Positions 1 to 5,501 of a DNA stretch of 9,649 nucleotides are shown here, piece by piece. The translations under genes and the position numbers were made by a program. The stretch spans positions 123,489-133,137 of the forward strand of contig CP070800.1 in NCBI GenBank assembly GCA_020343555.1, written 5' to 3'. The DNA comes from Dehalococcoidales bacterium (GTDB lineage Bacteria; Chloroflexota; Dehalococcoidia; Dehalococcoidales; UBA2162). The stretch's first letter is position 1, and each line of letters starts with the position of its first letter. The notes under the pieces are model-generated. The model saw only the letters and a program-made list of their open reading frames with translations, was not told the DNA's origin and did no database searches.

Positions 1-45
1 GAATCCTACGATACCATTAAAGATTTCTTAAGCGCCAATGAATAG
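1..45 (+). CDS. C-terminal end of an unidentified gene cut by the left edge
   Basis: Reading from base 1, the frame encodes 14 residues (ESYDTIKDFLSANE) and then stops at TAG 43-45. The composition is plausible for the end of a real protein, and the stop lies 17 bp before the start of the next rightward gene, as in an operon. The piece is too short to assign a family. It could also be chance open frame, since any 14 codons have a fair probability of being free of stops. Confidence 0.35.
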   Translation, partial: ESYDTIKDFLSANE

Positions 46-62
46 TAACCGGACAGTAATTG

Positions 63-320
63 ATGAAATATAAAAAAGCCTCTGACATACTTCCGGATAA
101 ATTACTCAGGGAAGTGCAGAAATTCGTGGAAGGCGAGACTCTGTATATTCCGAAGGGTAAGAAACGTAGAAAATGGGGAGAGAATTCCGGCGGAAGGCGT
201 TTCTATAAGGAACGGAACGAGGAAATACGGAACAAATACTTTCACAAGGTTCCTATCGAGGAGCTTGCCGAAGAATACGGGCTCTCGTATGAAACTGTCA
301 GGAAGATAGTGTTTAAATAA
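63..320 (+). CDS. CD3324 family small helix-turn-helix protein (Mor-like)
   Basis: This encodes 85 residues beginning MKYKKASDILPD. The opening, the central KKRRKWGENSGGRR segment, the KERNEEIRNKY stretch and the C-terminal ELAEEYGLSYETVRKIV helix-turn-helix match my recollection of the CD3324 family of small proteins, which resemble the DNA-binding half of Mor-type activators. The C-terminal part (about residues 50-85) is the likely DNA-recognition unit. The basic, glycine-containing middle could contact nucleic acid or join the two halves. I chose ATG at 63 because the family starts MKYKKA; a TTG three bases upstream is also in frame but adds only one residue. The Shine-Dalgarno is weak (GGA at about 11 nt upstream), so translation may depend on the gene ending at 45. 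The protein is probably a transcriptional regulator with an unknown target. No phage genes surround it. Confidence 0.72.
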   Translation: MKYKKASDILPDKLLREVQKFVEGETLYIPKGKKRRKWGENSGGRRFYKERNEEIRNKYFHKVPIEELAEEYGLSYETVRKIVFK

Positions 321-357
321 ATAATGGTATCGCATTTGGGAAATATCTATAATAAAT

Positions 358-388
358 CGCTCATCTTGAGCTTGTCGAAGGATGAGCG
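358..388. repeat. REP-like palindromic repeat
   Basis: Arms CGCTCATC (358-365) and GATGAGCG (381-388) are perfect 8-bp inverted repeats. They enclose a core containing GAGCTTGTCGAAGG. From memory, this core (reverse complement CCTTCGACAAGCTC) is a widely dispersed intergenic palindrome in many bacterial genomes, often grouped with REP elements. The hairpin would lie in the spacer after the CD3324 gene, where it might stabilise mRNA ends or slow transcription. No REP-associated transposase is visible in the window. An octamer GGTGGTAT follows at 388-395 and recurs at 431-438, and ACTCCGGA occurs at 399-406 and 423-430, so the spacer contains further short repeats. Confidence 0.6.
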
Positions 389-476
389 GTGGTATGAGAC
401 TCCGGATGACGAATCAACTCGTACTCCGGAGGTGGTATTTTCACCTGTGACTTTTTATTAATATATTCCAGGTTTT

Positions 477-502
477 CTGGATATCGGCTTTCGCCGGTAT
501 GG
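477..502. repeat. Second REP-like hairpin of the CTGGATTCCGGC type
   Basis: Arms ATATCGGC (481-488) and GCCGGTAT (493-500) pair over eight positions, one of them G-T, around a four-base TTTC loop, with CTGG just before. The layout resembles the common dispersed repeat with a CTGGATTCCCGCTTTCGCGGGAATG pattern, here with a divergent stem. It does not look like a terminator for the gene ending at 320, because it is 160 bp away. A short leftward open frame across 361-561 consists largely of these repeats and is not taken as a gene. Confidence 0.45.
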
Positions 503-532
503 TATTTTTCTTCGCGTAGCATCGGTTTTCTT

Positions 533-560
533 TTGACTTTTTTCATAATCGAAATATACA
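533..560 (+). promoter_or_regulatory. Candidate sigma70-type promoter for the thiolase gene
   Basis: A -35-like TTGACT (533-538) is followed after 16 bp by a -10-like TATACA (555-560), in an AT-rich stretch about 50 bp before the thiolase start at 613. The spacing and position suit a housekeeping promoter and would give a leader of roughly 45 nt. The call rests on two hexamers only; no operator-like inverted repeat was recognised. Confidence 0.4.
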
Positions 561-612
561 ATTAGTTGTTATTCCCCCATAAATCTGAAGAAATATATTT
601 GAAGGACATATT

Positions 613-1803
613 ATGTTTCAGAAAGCTTTCATTCCGTATAAAGGTTACTGGTCGTCACCATTTTCAAAGTGGCAGATGTCTTTTCAAAGCGCCAATGCAA
701 TTAAGCTAGGCGCCGCAACAGCCAGGAAATTCCTTGAGTTAAGAGGTTATACTCCTGATATATTCGATGGCTGTGTCTTGGGGAGTACGGTTGCTCAACC
801 GAAATGGTTCCATATGACGCCATGGTTTTGTGCCATGATGGGGAACGATAAGATCAGCGGTCCTATGATAAGCCAGGCATGTGCGACGAGCGCTACCTGC
901 ATATATACCGCTGCTGCGGGAGTGGAAACTGGGATGTGTAAAACTGTCCTGGCGGCGGCTGCTGATCGTACTTCGAATTCTCCTCATTTAGCCTGGGCTA
1001 ATCCACTCGGTTCCAGCGGCGAGGTGATCAGTGAAAACTGGATGACGGATAATTTTACGGATCCCTATGCAGGTCACCAGATGGTGGAAACAGCAGAGTT
1101 CGTGGCTACCGATTTTGGTGGAATTACTAAAGAGGAATCAGACGCGATGGCAATCCGTCGTTATGAACAATACGCAATGAGCCTGGAAAATGACAGAGAA
1201 TTCCAGAAGGAATATATGGTTCCCGTAGAAGTTAATATAAGCAGGAAGAACATCATAACAGTGGATGCTGACGAAGGAGTCAGACCGAACACTGCTGAAG
1301 GCCTGGCACCGCTCAAGCCGACGATCGAAGGTGGCTGTATTACTTTTGGTGCTCAGACTCATCCTGCTGACGGAAATGCCGGTATAATCGTGACCACACA
1401 GGAGAGGGCTGCCGAGTTGAGCAAGGATAAAAGAATAACAATTCAGTTATTAAGTTACGGTTATGCCAGGGCTAAGCCTGCCAGGATGGCGGCGGCTGTT
1501 ACACCAGCCGCCGAAATGGCTCTCAGTAATGCAGGGATAGAAGTAAAGGACCTGTCGGCGGTTAAAACCCATAATCCGTTTTCGATAAACGATATCGTTA
1601 TGGGGAGCCTGATGAAAATCCCGGATGATATTTTCAATAATTATGGTAGTTCTCTGATATTCGGGCATCCGCAGGGTCCTACAGGAGCCCGTTGTACAAT
1701 TGAACTTATCGAGGAACTGGTGAAACTCGGTGGCGGGTACGGTCTGTTTGCAGGTTGTGCTGCAGGTGATACCGCTGCAGCTCTGGTTGTGAAGGTTTCG
1801 TAG
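613..1803 (+). CDS. Thiolase family protein (acyl-CoA acetyltransferase-like)
   Basis: This 396-residue protein has the normal length and catalytic residues of a thiolase, which condenses or cleaves acyl-CoA thioesters. Cys90 in ISQACATSATC is the expected acyl-accepting nucleophile. His352 in GHPQGPTG and Cys382 in GCAAGDTAAALVV are the expected general base and acid. Asn321 lies in HNPF, which replaces the NEAF motif of biosynthetic thiolases and resembles the HDCF of SCP2-type thiolases, so this is a divergent subgroup. The C-terminal motif is CAAGD, in place of the usual CxGGG. Start ATG 613 has a good GAAGGA (601-606) six bases upstream, and a candidate promoter lies at 533-560. No acyl-CoA dehydrogenase, hydratase or DUF35 OB-fold partner is adjacent, so the substrate cannot be told. 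No signal peptide is seen, so it should be cytoplasmic. Confidence 0.86.
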   Translation: MFQKAFIPYKGYWSSPFSKWQMSFQSANAIKLGAATARKFLELRGYTPDIFDGCVLGSTVAQPKWFHMTPWFCAMMGNDKISGPMISQACATSATCIYTAAAGVETGMCKTVLAAAADRTSNSPHLAWANPLGSSGEVISENWMTDNFTDPYAGHQMVETAEFVATDFGGITKEESDAMAIRRYEQYAMSLENDREFQKEYMVPVEVNISRKNIITVDADEGVRPNTAEGLAPLKPTIEGGCITFGAQTHPADGNAGIIVTTQERAAELSKDKRITIQLLSYGYARAKPARMAAAVTPAAEMALSNAGIEVKDLSAVKTHNPFSINDIVMGSLMKIPDDIFNNYGSSLIFGHPQGPTGARCTIELIEELVKLGGGYGLFAGCAAGDTAAALVVKVS

Positions 1804-1883
1804 ATTGTTTTGTGAACCTCTGCAATATCTCGGCTATAAGGTTGAAAGATATATTTCCCAGTACCAACTGATATAAACCCATC

Positions 1884-1918
1884 CCTCTTCCGTCTCCCTT
1901 TCCCTTGATAAGAAGAGG
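1884..1918. repeat. C-rich imperfect inverted repeat in the thiolase-methyltransferase spacer
   Basis: CCTCTT (1884-1889) and AAGAGG (1913-1918) form inverted arms around a pyrimidine-rich 23-base centre. It could be a degenerate intergenic repeat or a weak hairpin after the thiolase gene. There is no following T tract, so I do not call it a terminator. The rest of the 272-bp spacer (1804-2075) holds a -10 hexamer and the methyltransferase ribosome binding site, but no gene that I can support. Confidence 0.25.
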
Positions 1919-1998
1919 TGCAGAAATTGTGTTAAACACCGACACATACTTAGATTTTTATTTAAAGCTTGGATATGGTCGGATAGAATTTCCCGAGT

Positions 1999-2004
1999 TA
2001 TAAT
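1999..2004 (+). promoter_or_regulatory. Candidate -10 box for the methyltransferase gene
   Basis: A perfect TATAAT stands 72 bp before the methyltransferase start at 2076, in the spacer after the thiolase gene. The bases 17 upstream (TGGTCG, 1976-1981) are a poor -35 match and no extended -10 TG is present, so the promoter would be weak or need an activator. It suggests that the methyltransferase is transcribed separately from the thiolase. Confidence 0.35.
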
Positions 2005-2075
2005 TTAGTATCTGAATTGCATTATTCACGTGAAGTAGATGCACCCAGAATTCCTTCAACAAGGAGGATACTGAT

Positions 2076-2888
2076 ATGAAGCAGTTTGATATTTACGAAA
2101 CACGTGCTTTATATATGCAAAACATGGCCCCACAAAGCCAGGAAGCTTTTGAAAAATATTATGCTGAAGTCTTTTCTTGTTGTCCTTCCGGTAGAGTACA
2201 TGATTGTTCCATCGGTGCAGGTGGAACTACATTGCCAATGGCTAAACTTGGGTATGAGGTATCCGGTTCGGACTTGAGTCAAAACCTGCTGGCGAAAGCA
2301 AAAGAGAATTTCGGATCTTCAGGCTTCTCAATTTCTCTGTTCCAAGCTGATTTCACCAGACTGGACGATTACCTCAACATAGAATATGACATAATCATGT
2401 CTACGGGGAACTCACTTCCACATGTAGACACTGCCGGTTTCACATCCTTTGTCCAAGCAGCCCATAAATGTTTACGGACCGGCGGTTATTTATATTTCGA
2501 TATACGTAATTGGGATAAAATCCTTCGGGAGAAACCTGTATTTGTAGCGAAAGATCCTATTATTATGACCGCCGAAAAGCATGAAAGCGTGTATCATTTA
2601 TTCCAATGGGATGCCGACGATTCGGTCACGTTCATTTTCGTTATCTCTGTTGACGAAAACGGTGTGCATGTAGGCGAATATGCACTCGTAGCGCCTAAAT
2701 ATTACCCCCTTTTGAAAAAGAACCTAGAGTCCATCCTGCATGATAATGGATTTGAACTGACTTCATACTATAATATGGACGCCCTCTGGAATTTGAACGA
2801 TTCTTGGCATAGGGACAACAGCAGCACTCCCGACGATACCGATTTTGAAACGTTGGACTGGTACGGCGCATTGTTTAAAAAGCTGTAG
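2076..2888 (+). CDS. Class I SAM-dependent methyltransferase
   Basis: This 270-residue protein carries a Rossmann-fold methyltransferase domain at about residues 35-160. Motif I is VHDCSIGAGGTTLPMAKLGY (Asp43, Gly47, Gly49, Gly50). The acidic residue that would hold the SAM ribose is Asp66 in VSGSDLS. FQADFTRL (Asp92) follows, and then YDIIMSTGNSLPHV (residues 104-117), reminiscent of the GNSFAHL stretch of glycine/sarcosine-type N-methyltransferases. LRTGGYLYFDIRNWDKIL is the post-motif region with strand beta-5. The C-terminal part (about 165-270) is mainly beta-strand by appearance and probably forms the substrate cap. A strong AAGGAGG (2061-2067) eight bases before ATG 2076 fixes the start. 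The acceptor is unknown; small-molecule N-methylation is a guess from the GNS motif. The gene appears monocistronic and converges on the gene ending at 3012. Confidence 0.82.
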   Translation: MKQFDIYETRALYMQNMAPQSQEAFEKYYAEVFSCCPSGRVHDCSIGAGGTTLPMAKLGYEVSGSDLSQNLLAKAKENFGSSGFSISLFQADFTRLDDYLNIEYDIIMSTGNSLPHVDTAGFTSFVQAAHKCLRTGGYLYFDIRNWDKILREKPVFVAKDPIIMTAEKHESVYHLFQWDADDSVTFIFVISVDENGVHVGEYALVAPKYYPLLKKNLESILHDNGFELTSYYNMDALWNLNDSWHRDNSSTPDDTDFETLDWYGALFKKL

Positions 2889-2929
2889 GAAAAACAAATA
2901 CGAAGGTATACTTGCTCGAAAAAAGGTTA

Positions 2930-2949
2930 GTTGTGGATTCCCACTCAAC
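2930..2949 (-). terminator. Possible leftward terminator after the enolase-superfamily gene
   Basis: GTTG-TGG (2930-2936) pairs with CCA...CAAC (2941-2949) around a four-base loop, with a two-base bulge. On the minus strand the hairpin is followed after a few bases by a run of six T (opposite 2919-2924), as in an intrinsic terminator for the leftward gene that ends at 3012. On the plus strand the tail is only weakly T-rich. The stem is short and bulged, so this is tentative. Confidence 0.33.
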
Positions 2950-2983
2950 AAATTTATAAACATAAATAAAAGGAAGGGCGGGA

Positions 2984-3022
2984 ATGGCTAAGAGAGTATT
3001 AATTATCTGCCTTATAGACTGA
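2984..3022 (+). pseudogene. Possible gene-start remnant (MAKRVLIICLID)
   Basis: A purine-rich AGGAAGGGCGGGA (2971-2983) stands directly before ATG 2984, which opens a frame reading MAKRVLIICLID and then TGA TAA. The basic start followed by a hydrophobic beta-strand looks like the N terminus of a Rossmann-type or phosphatase-type protein. The frame stops after 12 residues, inside the tail of the convergent gene that ends at 3012. It may be the leftover 5' end of a gene lost by rearrangement, or chance. It is too short for a family call. Confidence 0.2.
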
Positions 3023-4184
3023 TAACAGTCGGTTCTTTTCCGGGAGTTATCAGGTTTTTCATTACCTCTTCGTCCAGCTCAACACCGAGTCCGGGTCCAT
3101 CTGGCGGATAGAGATAGCCACTTTCATAGCGGACACCCTTTTTGGCAAGATCACCGGTGAGTGGGGGATTAACCGTATCGGGTCGATTGTACAGGTTCAG
3201 AGGACCGATGGCTTCCTGTTCCACCTTTCCCATCCAGTCCATTGCTGCCAGGAAATGAGCTTCGGATGCAGCGCCGATTCCTGAGTTGATCATGCATCCG
3301 CACATGACCATGATATCAGCGCCCTGGGCGATACTCACCCATTTCTGCGACTTTAAGAGACCGCCGGCCTTGGGAATCTTGAGGAACAGACCATCGACTG
3401 CTTCCATATTAATAAGACGATGCACATCGCTCAGTTCAACTGCCGCTTCATCGGCGAACACCGGGATATCTATTTTGCGGCGGAGTCTTGCCATGCCTTC
3501 ATAGTCCCAGCGCGGGACGGGCTGTTCAACCAGGAACAGGTTGTACTTTTCCATAGCCTTCAGCGTATGCAGAGCCTGGTTATAATGCCAGCCTCCGTTG
3601 GCGTCTACCATAATGCGTGCTTTATCGCCCACGGCTTCTCTCAGGGCGGCGACAATTTCCACGTCCTCTTCGAGACTGCGCAGTCCAACCTTGAGTTTCA
3701 GGCTGCGGAAACCGGCTTGAAGCAGCTTTACACCATCAGCAGCGACTATATCGGGAGTATCCGAAGACATTACGAAGCACAGGGGTATTTTCTCATTGGA
3801 CAGGCCGCCCAGGAGGTTATATACAGGAGTATTCAGCGCCTTTCCCTTGATATCATGCAGGCAGTAGTCTATCACTGCTTTCGACTGATAATTTGCACGA
3901 ACAGCATTGTCCATTTTAGCGACTATCCGTTCTATCTTGAAGGGATCCTCTCCCAGGAGTACCTGGGGACCGTACACCTTATTGATGTTATGCATTATCG
4001 AGTCCTGGCTCTCACCCATGTACCAGGGAGAGGTACCCCCGGTCTCACAAATACCGATAATACCTTCATCGGTATGTATTTTAACGACAACAACATCCGA
4101 AGCTAACTCGGCTCCGCCTGCCATAATCATCGGTTTGGTGAATTTAAGTGAAACAGGTATGCATTCAATCCTGGTGATCTTCAC
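3012..4184 (-). CDS. Mandelate racemase/muconate lactonizing enzyme family protein
   Basis: This 390-residue protein is a complete enolase-superfamily enzyme, with an N-terminal capping domain (about 1-125) and a (beta/alpha)-barrel. The muconate lactonizing subgroup residues are in place. Lys163 and Lys165 form the KxK of SLKLKVG. The Mg-binding acids are Asp194 (MVDANGGW), Glu220 (LVEQPV) and Asp245 (FADEAA). Lys269 in LKIPKAGG is the opposite-face base. The family abstracts a proton alpha to a carboxylate, giving epimerisation, cycloisomerisation or dehydration; the substrate here cannot be read off. The MCGCMINSGIG loop on a late barrel strand differs from typical dipeptide epimerases. 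The start is GTG (4182-4184), giving VKITRIECIPV; an AGAGG lies about 10 bases upstream (opposite 4195-4199). An ATG overlapping the GTG is out of frame. The gene is divergent from the hydrolase at 4319 across 134 bp, so promoters for both should lie in between. No menaquinone, peptidoglycan or aromatic pathway genes are adjacent. Confidence 0.87.
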   Translation of the reverse strand: MKITRIECIPVSLKFTKPMIMAGGAELASDVVVVKIHTDEGIIGICETGGTSPWYMGESQDSIMHNINKVYGPQVLLGEDPFKIERIVAKMDNAVRANYQSKAVIDYCLHDIKGKALNTPVYNLLGGLSNEKIPLCFVMSSDTPDIVAADGVKLLQAGFRSLKLKVGLRSLEEDVEIVAALREAVGDKARIMVDANGGWHYNQALHTLKAMEKYNLFLVEQPVPRWDYEGMARLRRKIDIPVFADEAAVELSDVHRLINMEAVDGLFLKIPKAGGLLKSQKWVSIAQGADIMVMCGCMINSGIGAASEAHFLAAMDWMGKVEQEAIGPLNLYNRPDTVNPPLTGDLAKKGVRYESGYLYPPDGPGLGVELDEEVMKNLITPGKEPTVISL

Positions 4185-4318
4185 ATTATATATACCTCTT
4201 GTATAATAAATGTTCTCACAATTCTACCGGATAATTGCTAATATTCCAAGTAATGTACCGATTACCTGATAGAAGCTTTAATATATGTGAGTGGTTGGGA
4301 TATGATAGGTAGTACGAG

Positions 4319-5137
4319 ATGAAAGAACAAAAAATCATTACGCATCCCGGTAGTGCTCATTTCGATGACGTAACGGCAGTCAGCCTGGTACTTGCCATTT
4401 ATGACGATACGGATTTTACTATCGAACGACGTGAACCGATTCCCGAAGAACTGGAAGATCCGGATATCTGGGTGATAGATACGGGGAACAGGTATGAACC
4501 GGAAAAACATAATTTCGACCATCACCAGTCGCTCGAGTGTCCTGCATCATTCGTTCTGGTAGCCAGGTACCTTGGTTTGACCGAACGATTGTCCATTATG
4601 CCGTGGTGGGATTTCAAGGATGAAGTCGACCGTTACGGATCGCGTAACAGCTCGACCAAGTTTAACGCCGGCGACGACCTGGTCAACAGAAATCCTGTAG
4701 AAGAGTGGCTCGCGGCACGTTTCGAGTCTGATGTTGAGAAGACTGTTCCTTTACTGAAAAGTTTTGGTAAATATCTGATTGAAGAAGCTGACACACTGAA
4801 AAACCAGATCGAGATTTTACAAACAAGTACAAGGATCGAGATCTCAGGAGTTCCTGCGGTTATAAGTGAGACCAGGGAAACAATCGGCCTTGAGGAATTC
4901 CGTCGACTGGAAGATAATCCTCCCGATATTGTTATCTCACTGGATCGACGTGATGATGGATGGAGAATCTTCCGCTACGACGGCGCACCGGTTGACCTGA
5001 CGAAGATATCGGATGACACACGGATATCATTTGCCCATAAGAGCGGATTCCTGGCAAAAACCAGGGAGAGGTTATCATCAGATGAACTCATTGACCTGGT
5101 AAGTAAGGCAGTTATCAGGAACGATGAAACAGAATAA
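4319..5137 (+). CDS. MYG1/UPF0160-type DHH metal-dependent hydrolase
   Basis: This 272-residue protein opens with ITHPGSAHFDDVTAVSLVLA, the HxxxxHxDD metal-binding signature of the MYG1 family (His9, His14, Asp16, Asp17). WVIDTGNRYEPEKHNFDHHQ follows, with Asp54 and the DHH triad Asp67-His68-His69. Eukaryotic MYG1 is reported to be a 3'-5' RNA exonuclease, and the fold is related to DHH phosphoesterases, so hydrolysis of a nucleic acid or nucleotide phosphodiester is the likely activity. The bacterial substrate is not established. The length is slightly below my recollection of the family (around 290). A weak AGGT (4307-4310) precedes ATG 4319. The last five codons overlap the next gene, which implies coupled translation. 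No signal peptide or membrane segment is seen. Confidence 0.8.
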   Translation: MKEQKIITHPGSAHFDDVTAVSLVLAIYDDTDFTIERREPIPEELEDPDIWVIDTGNRYEPEKHNFDHHQSLECPASFVLVARYLGLTERLSIMPWWDFKDEVDRYGSRNSSTKFNAGDDLVNRNPVEEWLAARFESDVEKTVPLLKSFGKYLIEEADTLKNQIEILQTSTRIEISGVPAVISETRETIGLEEFRRLEDNPPDIVISLDRRDDGWRIFRYDGAPVDLTKISDDTRISFAHKSGFLAKTRERLSSDELIDLVSKAVIRNDETE

Positions 5138-5360
5138 TCCATCTATCGATCCTGAAATTTTGATACAATTAGCCCGTATGCGAATGCCTTTCGGAAGATA
5201 CAAGGATCGGATTCTGTGCGATCTTCCGGAACCTTACCTGGTTTGGTTTCATCGAAAAGGATTTCCATCCGGTAAGTTAGGCTTGCTACTTGAATCCCTG
5301 TATGAGATTAAATTGAACGGTCTCGAGTATATTCTCAAACCATTTAAGGAAAAACAGTAG
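5124..5360 (+). CDS. DUF3820 family protein
   Basis: This 78-residue protein has the core MPFGRYKDRILCDLPEPYLV, then WFHRKGFPSGKLG and LYEIKLNGLEYIL, all hallmark segments of DUF3820 as I recall it. The MPFGxYKxR...LPxxYLxW pattern resembles the small C-terminal module of exonuclease X-like proteins, so a nucleic-acid role is plausible but unproven. ATG 5124 lies inside the end of the MYG1-like gene (14-bp overlap, +1 frame shift), with AGGA just upstream, so the two are probably translated together and may act in one process. A hairpin terminator follows at 5446-5474. The remaining 5361-5445 stretch shows no gene. Confidence 0.8.
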   Translation: MKQNNPSIDPEILIQLARMRMPFGRYKDRILCDLPEPYLVWFHRKGFPSGKLGLLLESLYEIKLNGLEYILKPFKEKQ

Positions 5361-5445
5361 GGACGTTCAGCAGGTGAAGTTATTTATTGAGATTGCCATC
5401 CGATTAAGACGCACCTGTGGGCGGCGAAACTCGCAATGAAAACGA

Positions 5446-5474
5446 AAAGCGGGTAGCTATCAGCTACCCGCTTT
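5446..5474. terminator. Strong bidirectional intrinsic terminator
   Basis: AAAGCGGGTAGCT (5446-5458) and AGCTACCCGCTTT (5462-5474) form a perfect 13-bp stem around a three-base loop. Rightward it is followed by CTTGCA after the TTT of the stem; leftward by a TCGTTTTC stretch. It lies between the DUF3820 gene (stop at 5360) and the formate dehydrogenase stop (5502-5504), which converge here, so it would end transcription from both sides. Confidence 0.85.
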
Positions 5475-5501
5475 CTTGCACATCCAGACGAAGATCAATT
5501 C

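Noticed and set aside
361..561. Leftward 66-codon open frame containing YHTGESRYPENLEYIN
   Set aside because: It runs across the two REP-like palindromes, and its peptide resembles the usual translation of such repeats. It has no recognisable domain or ribosome binding site.
1815..1845. AACCT...AGGTT inverted arms after the thiolase stop as a terminator
   Set aside because: The stem is only 5 bp with a loop of about 20 bases, and no T tract follows.
2086..2277. Rightward 63-codon frame inside the start of the methyltransferase gene
   Set aside because: It is out of frame within a gene that has a strong ribosome binding site and a clear SAM-binding motif.
3420..4106. Rightward 228-codon open frame antisense to the enolase-superfamily gene
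   Set aside because: The opposite strand encodes a full family member with every catalytic residue. This frame shows no motif and is a shadow.
5375..5424. Inverted CAGGTG/CACCTG pair after the DUF3820 gene
   Set aside because: Six-base arms separated by about 40 bases are expected by chance. The adjacent 13-bp hairpin is a better terminator.
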